Shown: positions 36,280-45,262 of the stretch, piece after piece | Numbering within the stretch: position 1 is the first letter of the stretch | Layout: every line of letters begins with the position of its first letter | Notes under the pieces: model-generated | The model's input: the letters and a program-made list of their open reading frames with translations, nothing else | Told to the model about the DNA's origin: nothing | The model's database searches: none | Program-made: the position numbers and the translations under genes | NCBI GenBank assembly: GCA_947471985.1 | Contig: CANIZL010000048.1 | Coordinates: 1-48,477 of the forward strand | DNA: 48,477 nt | DNA from: Verrucomicrobiota bacterium | Lineage (GTDB): Bacteria; Verrucomicrobiota; Verrucomicrobiia; Limisphaerales; UBA9464 | Reading direction: 5' to 3'

Positions 36280-37665
36280 ATGTTTGAAAAGATTCTGGTC
36301 GCCAACCGCGGGGAGATCGCCATGCGCATCATCCGCGCCTGTCGCGAGCTCAACATCAAGACCGTGGCGGTTTACTCCAAGGCGGACGCCAATTCCATGC
36401 ACGTGCAGATTGCCGATGAGGCGATCTGTATCGGGGATGGGCCCTCGGCGGATAGCTATCTCCGGATTGACCGTCTGATCTCGGCGGCGGAGATCGCGGA
36501 CGTGGACGCGATTCATCCCGGGTACGGCTTTCTGAGCGAGAACGCGCACTTCGCGGATGTTTGCGAAAGCTGCAACATCCGGTTCATCGGGCCACGGTCG
36601 GCGGCGATGAACGCGCTTTCCGACAAGTCGACCAGTCGCAATCTGGCCAAAAAGGCCGGGGTACCGACGCCGCCGGGCTCCGATGGCATCGTACAGACCG
36701 AAGCCGAGGCTCTGTCGGTGGCGAAAAAGATCGGCTACCCGATCATGATCAAGGCGGTCGCCGGTGGTGGTGGCCGCGGCATGCGGGCGGCCCACAACGA
36801 TGTTTCCCTGATCAAGGGTTACCACACCGCCCGGACGGAGGCCGAGAAGGCGTTCGGCAATTCCGGAGTTTACCTGGAAAAGTACATCGAGAATCCGCAC
36901 CACATCGAGTTCCAGATTCTGGGGGATACCAAAGGCAACATCATCCACCTCGGAGAACGCGATTGCTCGATTCAGCGTCGGCACCAAAAGCTGATCGAAG
37001 AGACGCCTTCGCCGCTGCTGGATCGCAAGGAATTCAAGGGGTTGCGCCAGAAGATGGGCAAGGCGGCGCTCAATATCGCCCGGGCCGCCGGCTATACCAA
37101 CGCCGGAACGGTCGAATTCATCTGCGACGACTCGGGTAATTTCTATTTTCTCGAGGTCAATAAACGGATCCAGGTGGAGCACCCCATCACTGAAGAGGTC
37201 ACGAACATCGACTTGGTGCGGCAACAGATCCTGGTGGCTGCCGGGGAGAAACTCTCGATTTCGCAGAGCGATGTCGTCATGACCGGTCATTCCATCGAGT
37301 GCCGGATCAATGCCGAGGATCCTTTTAACGATTTTCGTCCGTCGCCGGGCCGTATTGAGATGTATTACGCGCCGGGTGGGCGCGGCGTCCGGCTCGATAG
37401 TCACGCCTATGCCGGGTATACGATCCCGCCGTACTACGATTCGATGATCGGCAAGCTCATCACCTACGGCAAGGATCGGACCGAAGCGATGAACCGGATG
37501 TCGCGGGCGCTGAGTGAGTACATGATCACCGGGGTGAAGACCACGATTCCCTTCTCGATGGCGATTCTGCAGGATCCGGATTTCCGCCGCGGCAATTACA
37601 CCACCAATTTCGTTGAGGGATTGCTGGGTGGAGCCCGTCGGGAGTTGATTCAGGAGAAGGCGTGA
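36280..37665 (+). CDS. accC: Biotin carboxylase subunit of acetyl-CoA carboxylase
   Basis: This protein has 461 residues. It starts [20 protein letters not shown], typical of AccC. Hallmarks are the [14 protein letters not shown] segment, the glycine-rich ATP-grasp loop [52 protein letters not shown] with active-site Glu/Asn/Arg, and the ECRINAEDP stretch. One difference from most relatives is KRIQVEH where N-x-R-L-Q-V-E-H is common. It carboxylates biotin on AccB with ATP and bicarbonate. The aroQ-accB-accC order is widespread in bacteria. Confidence 0.97.
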   Translation: MFEKILVANRGEIAMRIIRACRELNIKTVAVYSKADANSMHVQIADEAICIGDGPSADSYLRIDRLISAAEIADVDAIHPGYGFLSENAHFADVCESCNIRFIGPRSAAMNALSDKSTSRNLAKKAGVPTPPGSDGIVQTEAEALSVAKKIGYPIMIKAVAGGGGRGMRAAHNDVSLIKGYHTARTEAEKAFGNSGVYLEKYIENPHHIEFQILGDTKGNIIHLGERDCSIQRRHQKLIEETPSPLLDRKEFKGLRQKMGKAALNIARAAGYTNAGTVEFICDDSGNFYFLEVNKRIQVEHPITEEVTNIDLVRQQILVAAGEKLSISQSDVVMTGHSIECRINAEDPFNDFRPSPGRIEMYYAPGGRGVRLDSHAYAGYTIPPYYDSMIGKLITYGKDRTEAMNRMSRALSEYMITGVKTTIPFSMAILQDPDFRRGNYTTNFVEGLLGGARRELIQEKA

Positions 37666-37681
37666 CCTCCCAGAGGACGCT

Positions 37682-38221
37682 GTGAGTGTTGATTCCGCTT
37701 CGCTGCTAACCTTGGTGTGGCAGGAGTTGGCGGCCGCAGTGTCGCTCCCGGAGCATCCTTGGCGCATCCCCGTGCTGGTGACGGGTGGGAGTCAGCCGGA
37801 TGGACGGGTGGTCGTTTTGCGCCGCTTTCAGCGGGCCCCGGATCGCCTCACCTTTTTTACCGATGCCCGGTCACCGAAACTGCGGGCGATCCGTGAGGAT
37901 CCCCGGGTGGCGTGGGTTTTCTATCATCCTGTCCTCCGCCTTCAGGTGCGGGTGCGGGGCCAAGCGACGCTCCAACCGGGGACACCGGCGGTTCGGGCCC
38001 ACTGGGAGGCGTTGTCCGAGATTCATCGGCGTGAGTATGCGGCAGCGACGGCGCCCGGCAGCCCGTGGTCGGGGGCTGGATTTCTGGAGTGGGCCGAGGC
38101 GTCGGCCCATTTTGCAGTCGTTGAAACCGAGGCAGAGGAGTGGGATTGCCTGCAATTGGACCGCAATGAGCACTCCCGTTTCCGTTTCCACGGCGGTCTG
38201 ATGGAACGTTTGGTTCCTTGA
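37682..38221 (+). CDS. Pyridoxamine 5'-phosphate oxidase-like FMN-binding protein
   Basis: This 179-residue protein has the PNPOx-like split-barrel pattern. RVVVLRRFQRAPDRLTFFTDARSPKL is the FMN-binding strand region, with RAIREDPRVAWVFYHPVLRLQVRVRGQATL next. The C-terminal WDCLQLDRNEHSRFRF is like the dimerisation part of small flavoproteins. It is not pdxH in the strict sense, since length and C-terminus differ, so vitamin B6 synthesis should not be assumed. The GTG start is 17 bases after accC, suggesting read-through from that operon. It is convergent with the histidine kinase, and the 51-base gap contains the 14-base palindrome ATCCGCCGGCGGAT (38231-38244). Confidence 0.83.
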   Translation: MSVDSASLLTLVWQELAAAVSLPEHPWRIPVLVTGGSQPDGRVVVLRRFQRAPDRLTFFTDARSPKLRAIREDPRVAWVFYHPVLRLQVRVRGQATLQPGTPAVRAHWEALSEIHRREYAAATAPGSPWSGAGFLEWAEASAHFAVVETEAEEWDCLQLDRNEHSRFRFHGGLMERLVP

Positions 38222-38272
38222 TCGATCCGGATCCGCCGGCGGATGCGGCGGTGGGAGGAGGATTGGGGCGAT

Positions 38273-41200
38273 TTACATGGACGCTTCCAAGGTCGCCAAC
38301 AGCGTGGTCATCTCCGCTTCCAATTCGGGCTGGATCCGTTGCAGCCCTGGCCAATCGGCGACTCGGGCCATGATCTCCGCCTGACCGGCGAGAGCGGCAA
38401 AACGGCGCCCCCCCAGATTGGCTGCGCTGCCTTTGGCGGAGTGGGCGGATATTTTGGCGGTGGCCTGATCCTGCGCGGCAATGGCGGCGCACAGTTGGGA
38501 CAGACGTGCCGGTGCGTCCTCGCGAAACAGATCCACCAGCTCGCGCAAGGCTTGCGGATCCCCGGGCACCCGCAGGACGTCCAAACACGTGGGGTCGAGG
38601 ATGGGCTCGGAGGAGCCCTCATCCGCCGGCGTCCCCGATCCGGGGACCGGAGAATAACGCCCCGTGGCACCCGCCCGTCGCAGTGCTGCTTCCAGTTGGG
38701 GCAGTTCGATCGGCTTGGTGATGAAGTCGTCCATGCCCGCCTCCAGACACTTCTCGCGGTCGCCCGCCATGGCGTTGGCCGTGAGGGCGATGACAAAATG
38801 AGGTGGCCGCACGCCGTAGGTCCTATCGGCCTCCTCCCGCCGCAGCGTGCGGGTGGTCTCATAGCCGTCCAGTTCCGGCATCTGGCAGTCCATCAGCACC
38901 ACATCGTACGGTTGAGCAGACAGCGTAGCCAGGGCCTCGCGGCCGTTGGCGGCGACATCGGCCGAGTAGCCCAGTTTGGCGAGGAGTTTCTGGGCCACCT
39001 TGCGATTCACGAGGTTGTCTTCCGCGAGCAGGATTCGAAGGGCTCGCCGGTTCGGGGACGAGTCGGCGGGCGAGGTGGGCTTGGGGAGACTGACCTGACG
39101 GGCGGCGGCGGCGGGATCCTCACCCCGTTGCACGGCTTCCAGTGTTTCCAGCAGGCGGGTGCGTTTGACGGGTTTCACCACGTGCGCCGACAAGCCCACT
39201 GTGCGGAGAAGGTTCGGCTCCAGGCGTTGGCCCAAGGGCGCGAGCAGGACCAGTCGTGCGCCCTGCAGTCCCGGTTGGGCATGGATCTCGTGGGCCAGGA
39301 CCAGCGCGTCCATGTCGGGCAATTGCAGGTCGAGGAGGGTGATGTCGATGGGGCGACCGGCGGCGGCTTCGTGCTGCAACACGGTGAGCACTTCCGCGCC
39401 GGTTCCCACCGTGAGCACTTCCGCGCCGGCCACGGCAAGTTCGTGCTGGACAGCCAGACGGGTATTGGCGTGATCATCGGCCACCAGGATCCGCAGGGTG
39501 AGTGGCTTGCGTGGGGGTGGCGGAAGGTGAGCGTCCAAGGCTTCCGGTGGACGTTGCAGCACGGCGGTGAACCAGAAGGTGGAGCCCTGTCCTTCGTTGC
39601 TATCGAAGCCCATGCGCCCGCCCATCCGTTCCACCAGCTGACGGCTGATGGCGAGGCCCAGTCCGGTGCCGCCGAATTGGCGGGTGGTGGATTCGTCCGC
39701 CTGGGTGAAGGCCTCGAACACCTTGGCTCGGGCGGCTTCGGGAATGCCGATGCCGGTATCCTGGACCACGAAGCGCACCGCGATGTCCCGCTCGGTTTCC
39801 TCGGTGACTTCCACCCGGACCTGTACCTCGCCCTTCAGGGTAAACTTCACGGCGTTGCCAATCAGGTTCGTCAACACCTGACGAATGCGCCCCGAATCGC
39901 CGCGCAGGCGATCGGGTACGCGTTCATCGATCCAGTCGGAGAATTCCACTCCCTTGGTGAACGCCCGCTCGGCGAGCAATTCGACGGTGTCCTCGACGAC
40001 CTCCCGGAGGTCGAGTTCCTCGGCCGCGACGTTCATGCGACCGGATTCCAACTTCGAGAAATCCAGAATGTCGTTGATGATCGTCAGCAGTGCCTCCGCG
40101 GAGGTCTTCACCGTTTCCGCATAATCGCGCTGCTCCGCGGTGAGCGGGGTGTCGAGGAGCAGGCGCGCCATGGAGATGACCCCGTTCATGGGGGTGCGGA
40201 TTTCGTGGCTCATGTTGGCCACGAACTGCGACTTGGTGCGCGAACTGGCGAGGGCCTCGTCGCGGGCGGCGGCGAGTTCCTGTTCGACCTGTTTGCGATC
40301 GGATATGTCCTCGACGGTGCCCTCGTAATAATTGAGCGAACCATCGGGGCGGCGCACGGCGCGGGCGTTTTCGCTGATCCAGATGATTTCGCCGTTCTTT
40401 TTGCGGACCCGGCTTTCGAAGTGTTCGACCACGCCGCGCTCGGACATCCGCTGGGCAAACTCCTCGCGGCGTCCCTGATCGACGTAAAGCTGGTGGGCGA
40501 TGTCTGTGAAACTCTGTTTGAGCTCCTCGACGGAGGCGAAACCGTAGATCTTGGCCAGGGCGGGATTGGCCGAGATATAGGCCCCTTCCGGGGTGGTTTG
40601 GAAAATGCCGTCCACGGCATTCCAGACGATGCTGCGGAACTTCTCCTCCGCCTGTTCCGCATCCTCCTGCGCCTGTTTCAGGGCGGTGATGTCCCGGGAG
40701 AGGCCGAAAGTGCCGATGATCTGGCCGGCGGCATCGCGCAGAGGCAGCTTGCTGGTGAGGACCCAGTTCACCGTCCCGTTCGGAAGAATCTCGCGTTCGG
40801 TTTTTCCTTCGATCGATTCACCGGTCGCCAGGATGTGTTCTTCGTCGGCGCGGGCGGCGTCCGCATGTTCCTTGCTGAAGAGATCGTGGTCGGTTTTGCC
40901 GATCAGCTGGGCCGGATCCTCGAGTCCCACCTTGCGGGCAAAAGCCCGGCTGGCCCGGAGGATTCGACTGGATTGATCCTTGAAATAGATGACGTCCGGC
41001 GCATTGGTCAGCAGCGCCCGCAGTAGCTCCCGTTCCTGCGCGAGTTCGGCCTGCGTCTGGCGGACCCGGGTGATTTCCCAAAAAATGCCCTGCGTCCCCA
41101 CTGCCTGGCCTGCGGCGTCCAGCACCGGGGTCTTGATGACCTCGAAATAGTGCCGCTGACCATCGGGCGTCCGATTCTCTTCCGTCGTGCGATAGATCTG

Positions 41201-41890
41201 TCCGGTGGCCAGCATCTGCCGGTCGTCCGCCTGAAACTTGGCCGCCTGCTCGCGGGGGAAGAGGTCGAAATCGGTGTGGTTCAGGATTTCGTCGCGGGAT
41301 CGGCCGACGGTTTCGCAGAACTGCGCGTTTACGAAGGTGAAACGGCCCGTGAGATCCTTGCGGAAGATGTTTTGGGGCAGGGATTCAACCAGGGCCTGAT
41401 AGAAGGCCTCGGTATCGCGGAGGGCATCGGCGGTTCGCTGGTGCTCCGCGGCGGTATGCTGCAGACTCGTTGCCCGGCGGGCGAGTTCGCGGTCCAGTTC
41501 CACTTGCAGTCCGACCTGGTGTCCGACGGTCTGCAATCCCGCACGCTGACTGGTGGTGAGCCGACGCGGGATACGATCCGCGACGCCGATCATTCCCAGG
41601 ATTTCGCCCTGCGCCGAACGGATTGGGCAACCGGTGAACCAGCGCAATCCTGCCGCCGCACCTTCGGCGGGTTCGCGGATCTCCCAGAGATCACCGAGTT
41701 CCAGTGTGCGCTGCCCGAGGAGGGTCGCCGCCGCCAGCTCCACGGCATCAAATCCACAGTGGCCCTCCAGGCTTGGTCCGGCGGGGCCCGTCCGCAAAAC
41801 CAATCCGGCGGGAACGAAACAGACCTGCGTCGCCAACATGGCTAACGCGTCAAACGGCCCCCCGACGATGACTGCGGAATTTCCGGACAC
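38273..41890 (-). CDS. Hybrid sensor histidine kinase: GAF-like, PAS x3, HisKA, HATPase, REC x2, HPt
   Basis: This 1205-residue protein lacks obvious membrane segments. A GAF-like N-terminal domain (about 1-130) is followed by PAS domains (about 165-285, 290-410 and 415-540), the HisKA helix with phospho-His562 in MSHEIRTPMNG, and HATPase boxes DTGIGIPEAA and FGGTGLGLAIS. The first receiver has Asp854 in LLDLQLPDMD; the second has Asp1001 in LMDCQMPELDGYE. The HPt domain has His1150 in HSAKGSAANLG. It would relay phosphate His-Asp-His-Asp, probably to an output regulator located elsewhere. No DNA-binding response regulator is adjacent. The signal is unknown; PAS and GAF domains suggest redox or small-molecule sensing in the cytoplasm. 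Confidence 0.92.
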   Translation of the reverse strand: MSGNSAVIVGGPFDALAMLATQVCFVPAGLVLRTGPAGPSLEGHCGFDAVELAAATLLGQRTLELGDLWEIREPAEGAAAGLRWFTGCPIRSAQGEILGMIGVADRIPRRLTTSQRAGLQTVGHQVGLQVELDRELARRATSLQHTAAEHQRTADALRDTEAFYQALVESLPQNIFRKDLTGRFTFVNAQFCETVGRSRDEILNHTDFDLFPREQAAKFQADDRQMLATGQIYRTTEENRTPDGQRHYFEVIKTPVLDAAGQAVGTQGIFWEITRVRQTQAELAQERELLRALLTNAPDVIYFKDQSSRILRASRAFARKVGLEDPAQLIGKTDHDLFSKEHADAARADEEHILATGESIEGKTEREILPNGTVNWVLTSKLPLRDAAGQIIGTFGLSRDITALKQAQEDAEQAEEKFRSIVWNAVDGIFQTTPEGAYISANPALAKIYGFASVEELKQSFTDIAHQLYVDQGRREEFAQRMSERGVVEHFESRVRKKNGEIIWISENARAVRRPDGSLNYYEGTVEDISDRKQVEQELAAARDEALASSRTKSQFVANMSHEIRTPMNGVISMARLLLDTPLTAEQRDYAETVKTSAEALLTIINDILDFSKLESGRMNVAAEELDLREVVEDTVELLAERAFTKGVEFSDWIDERVPDRLRGDSGRIRQVLTNLIGNAVKFTLKGEVQVRVEVTEETERDIAVRFVVQDTGIGIPEAARAKVFEAFTQADESTTRQFGGTGLGLAISRQLVERMGGRMGFDSNEGQGSTFWFTAVLQRPPEALDAHLPPPPRKPLTLRILVADDHANTRLAVQHELAVAGAEVLTVGTGAEVLTVLQHEAAAGRPIDITLLDLQLPDMDALVLAHEIHAQPGLQGARLVLLAPLGQRLEPNLLRTVGLSAHVVKPVKRTRLLETLEAVQRGEDPAAAARQVSLPKPTSPADSSPNRRALRILLAEDNLVNRKVAQKLLAKLGYSADVAANGREALATLSAQPYDVVLMDCQMPELDGYETTRTLRREEADRTYGVRPPHFVIALTANAMAGDREKCLEAGMDDFITKPIELPQLEAALRRAGATGRYSPVPGSGTPADEGSSEPILDPTCLDVLRVPGDPQALRELVDLFREDAPARLSQLCAAIAAQDQATAKISAHSAKGSAANLGGRRFAALAGQAEIMARVADWPGLQRIQPELEAEMTTLLATLEASM

Positions 41891-42026
41891 CCGGGCAGCC
41901 TAGCAATCATCCCGGAGATGAACAATGAAGGTGGATCCCGCGTCGCTGGAATGAAATCGCGGGTTGTGAACCTTCGGTGGTCGCGAATGACAATGGGTGC
42001 GGGCGAATTATGCTCAGCGGCACATC

Positions 42027-43733
42027 ATGCCTGCGCACCCGTTCCCACAGTCCCGCACCGGTGAACCGGATCCGACCGACTCGCTGGCCACTCGACGTGC
42101 ACGGCCGGGGCGGTCCACGACGCTATGGAATTCCCTGCGCGGTTGGTGGGTGCTGGTCGGGCTGGCGTGTACCGCGGTGAGTGCGGCCCGACCGGGGCCG
42201 CCCAATGTACTGATCATCCTGGCCGACGACCTCGGCTACTCCGACCTCGCCTGCTACGGCGGTGAGATTGCGACGCCCAACCTGGATGCGCTGGCGCGGG
42301 ATGGGTTGCGTTTCACGCAGTTTTACAACACGGCCCGCTGCTGGCCTTCCCGGGCCGCCCTGCTGACCGGATACTACGCCCAGCAGGTGCGCCGCGATGC
42401 TGTACCGGGCGTGCCCAGTGGCGTGGTGGGTGCCCGTCCGGCTTGGGCCCACTTGTTACCGGAGCTGCTTCGGCCATTCGGATATCGTTCGTACCATTCC
42501 GGCAAATGGCATTTGGACGGGCTGCCGCTGCAGAACGGATTCGACCACTCCTATCGCCTGGAAGATCACGATCGGCATTTCGCCCCCCGGCGGCATTTCG
42601 AAGAGGATCAACCCCTGCCTCCGGTGGCGGCGGGGAGCGGATATTATACGACCACGGCGATCGCGAACCACGCGATCAAGTGTCTGGAGGAACACGCTCG
42701 GGTGCATCCGCAACAGCCGTTCTTTGAGTTTCTCGCGTTCACGGCCCCGCATTTCCCGTTGCAGGCGCCGCCGGCGGATATTGCCCGGTATCAGGATCGC
42801 TATCAGCGTGGCTGGGAAGTCCTGCGCGACGAACGCTGGCAGCGTATGCGGGCGCAGGGAATCGGTGGCAGTACGCTGTCGCCGATTGAACGGGCGGTGG
42901 GGCCGCCGTATGCGTTTCCCGAGGCCCTCGCTCGATTGGGACCCAACGAGGTGGATCGTCCGTTGCCCTGGCTGGATTTGACCGCAGCGCAGCGTCAGTT
43001 TCAGGCGGCAAAAATGGCCGTGCACGCCGCCATGGTGGATCGCATCGATCGGGAGGTGGGCCGGGTGCTGGAGCAAGTGCGGGCGATGGGGGCGTGGTCG
43101 GATACGCTGGTACTGTTCCTGTCGGATAATGGTGCCAGTGCGGAAATGATGGTGCGCGGGGACGGCCACGATCCCGACGCTGAGTGTGGTACGGGGGCGA
43201 CGTTTCTCAGCCTGGGACCGGGGTGGTCCAGTTGCGCCAATACTCCATTTCGCCGGCACAAGACCTGGGTGCATGAGGGCGGAATTTCGACCCCGTTCAT
43301 TGCGCATTGGCCGCGCGGCATCGCGCAGCGGGGCGCGCTGCGGACGGCGCCGGCGCACCTGATCGACATCGTCCCCACGGTGTTGGAACTGGCGGGCAGC
43401 CGACGCGGTGCCGCTGGAGATGGATCTTCAGCGCCGCCCGCACCGGGCAAAAGTCTGGTGCCACTTTTCGCCCACGATGGCACCATCGCACGCGAGTCGC
43501 TCTGGTGGTTGCACGAAGGCAATCGGGCCTTGCGGGTGGGTCATTGGAAGATTGTGGCGGCCGGGGCCGATCAACCTTGGGAGTTGTATGATCTCAGCCG
43601 GGACCGCTCGGAAACCCGGAATCTGGCGGGGCGGAAACCGGCCAAGGTACAGGAGTTGGCGGCCCAGTGGACCCGCCAGACCGAGGACTACCTTCGCGTT
43701 GCCCGCCTGCCTGGCGCCGATGCAGCGCCGTGA
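42027..43733 (+). CDS. Exported arylsulfatase-family sulfatase
   Basis: This 568-residue protein has a hydrophobic segment at about 40-53 (GWWVLVGLACTAVSAA) after a basic N-terminus, probably a signal peptide. ILADDLGYSDLACYGG (64-79) holds the metal-binding Asp pair. CWPSRAALLTGYY begins at Cys105, which would be converted to formylglycine by a formylglycine-generating enzyme. Later blocks are YHSGKWHLDGLP, LFLSDNGASAE and HKTWVHEGGISTPFIAHWP. It removes sulfate esters from sulfated carbohydrates or similar substrates. The start at 42027 was chosen over the GTG at 41997. It is convergent with the DUF1501/PSD1 operon, a combination frequent in PVC bacteria. Confidence 0.92.
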   Translation: MPAHPFPQSRTGEPDPTDSLATRRARPGRSTTLWNSLRGWWVLVGLACTAVSAARPGPPNVLIILADDLGYSDLACYGGEIATPNLDALARDGLRFTQFYNTARCWPSRAALLTGYYAQQVRRDAVPGVPSGVVGARPAWAHLLPELLRPFGYRSYHSGKWHLDGLPLQNGFDHSYRLEDHDRHFAPRRHFEEDQPLPPVAAGSGYYTTTAIANHAIKCLEEHARVHPQQPFFEFLAFTAPHFPLQAPPADIARYQDRYQRGWEVLRDERWQRMRAQGIGGSTLSPIERAVGPPYAFPEALARLGPNEVDRPLPWLDLTAAQRQFQAAKMAVHAAMVDRIDREVGRVLEQVRAMGAWSDTLVLFLSDNGASAEMMVRGDGHDPDAECGTGATFLSLGPGWSSCANTPFRRHKTWVHEGGISTPFIAHWPRGIAQRGALRTAPAHLIDIVPTVLELAGSRRGAAGDGSSAPPAPGKSLVPLFAHDGTIARESLWWLHEGNRALRVGHWKIVAAGADQPWELYDLSRDRSETRNLAGRKPAKVQELAAQWTRQTEDYLRVARLPGADAAP

Positions 43734-43767
43734 CGGGTGAATCCGGGTGGGCGAAATTGCCGGCGGG

Positions 43768-45255
43768 TTACGCGAGGAGCCCCGACACCACCTGACCATG
43801 AACGTCCGTCAGCCGGAAGTCGCGACCTTGAAAGCGATAGGTGAGCTGCTCGTGATGGATCCCCAATTGATGCAGCACGGTGGCTTGTAGATCGTGCACG
43901 TGTACCGGGTTGCGGGCGACGTTCATGCCGAGGTCATCGGTCTCTCCGTAGGTAGATCCCGCCTTCACACCGCCGCCGGCGAGCCAGCTGGTGAAGGCGT
44001 AGGGATGATGGTCCCGGCCCCAGCGTTTGCGGTCGTCGAGACTGCCTTGAATGAAGGGAGTGCGCCCAAACTCGCCGCCCCAGATGACGAGCGTGTCATC
44101 GAGGAGTCCGCGTTGTTTCAAGTCGGCGACGAGGGCGGCTGAGGGTTGATCGGTATCCCGGCACTGGGTGTAGAGTTCGGTGGTGAGACTGTTGTGTTGG
44201 TCCCAGCCCGCATGCATGACCTGCACGCAACGGACGCCGCGCTCAATGAGGCGGCGGGCCATCAGGCAGTTGTAGGCATACGTACCCTGTTCCGTGACGC
44301 CGGGGCCGTAGAGGTCGAGCACGGATCGGGGTTCGTGACTGAGGTCGGTCAACTCCGGCACGCTGGTCTGCATGCGGAAGGCCATTTCGTACTGGGCGAT
44401 GCGGGTGGCGATTTCCGGGTCACCGTGTTCGCGCAGTTTTAGTTCGTTCAGCTCGGCAAGGTCGTCGAGCATCCCCCGACGCGTCGTCCGATCGAGTCCC
44501 GGGGGATCGCCCAGATACAACACGGGTTCGCCACTGCCGCGGAATTTTACGCCCTGATAGCGCGACGGCAGAAAACCCGAGCCCCAGTAGAAATCGTAGA
44601 AGATCTGCCCGCACGAAGTGCCCTTGCTGACCGAGGTCAGCGCGACAAACGCCGGCAGGTTTTCCGTGTCACTGCCGAGACCGTAGGCCAGCCAGGCGCC
44701 CAGGGTCGGTCGTCCCGGGATCTGAGCTCCGCTGAGCAGCAGGGAGATGCCCGGGGCGTGATTGACGGCTTCGGTGTACAGGCTTTTGACGAAGCACAGG
44801 TCATCCACCTGGCGTGCCGTGTGGGGCAGAAATTCGCTGACCCACGCCCCGCTTTGGCCGTGCTGATGGAAGGGCTCCACCGGCGCCAGCAACAGTTTGC
44901 CATCCGCCTTGCCAGTCATGGTGCTGAAGCGTTTTCCGGCGATGTAATCCTCGGGCACGGGCTTGCCGTGCAGCTCGCGGAGCCGGGGCTTGTAGTCGAA
45001 AAGGTCGACGTGGGTGGGGGCGCCGTTTTGAAAGAGGTAAATGACCCGTCGGGCGCGCGGCGTGTGGTGGGGCAATCCGGGCAGGCGGGAGGTGCTGCTG
45101 CGGGTGGCGGTGGCTGGCGACGGCGGCGGCGCTGCCGCCTGGAGCCCGGAACGTTCCAGGAGCCCGGCCAGGGCCGCGACGCCCAGACCGGTGCCGGATC
45201 GCCCGAGAAACGCCCGGCGGGTCAACTGCAGCTGATGTTCGAGCAGGGGATTCAT
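43768..45255 (-). CDS. DUF1501 domain protein, Tat-exported
   Basis: This 495-residue protein has an N-terminal twin-arginine signal (LTRRAFLGRSGTGLGVAALAGLL). DUF1501 blocks are RRVIYLFQNGAPTHVDLFDYKP, FHQHGQSGAWVSEFLPH, RGVRCVQVMHAGWDQHN, WGGEFGRTP and GGGVKAGSTYGETDDLG. The family is sulfatase-like in fold and very common in PVC bacteria, usually next to a PSD1 protein. It starts seven bases after the PSD1 stop, so the two are one operon. Activity is unknown; it probably works with the upstream cytochrome-like protein in the periplasm. Confidence 0.93.
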   Translation of the reverse strand: MNPLLEHQLQLTRRAFLGRSGTGLGVAALAGLLERSGLQAAAPPPSPATATRSSTSRLPGLPHHTPRARRVIYLFQNGAPTHVDLFDYKPRLRELHGKPVPEDYIAGKRFSTMTGKADGKLLLAPVEPFHQHGQSGAWVSEFLPHTARQVDDLCFVKSLYTEAVNHAPGISLLLSGAQIPGRPTLGAWLAYGLGSDTENLPAFVALTSVSKGTSCGQIFYDFYWGSGFLPSRYQGVKFRGSGEPVLYLGDPPGLDRTTRRGMLDDLAELNELKLREHGDPEIATRIAQYEMAFRMQTSVPELTDLSHEPRSVLDLYGPGVTEQGTYAYNCLMARRLIERGVRCVQVMHAGWDQHNSLTTELYTQCRDTDQPSAALVADLKQRGLLDDTLVIWGGEFGRTPFIQGSLDDRKRWGRDHHPYAFTSWLAGGGVKAGSTYGETDDLGMNVARNPVHVHDLQATVLHQLGIHHEQLTYRFQGRDFRLTDVHGQVVSGLLA

Positions 45256-45262
45256 GAGCCGG

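Noticed and set aside
37682-38221. pdxH
   Set aside because: Only the general PNPOx-like barrel is seen; length and C-terminus do not support true pyridoxamine phosphate oxidase.
38243-41026. Very long open frame on the plus strand opposite the histidine kinase
   Set aside because: It is an antisense shadow of high-GC coding; the minus strand has all kinase motifs.
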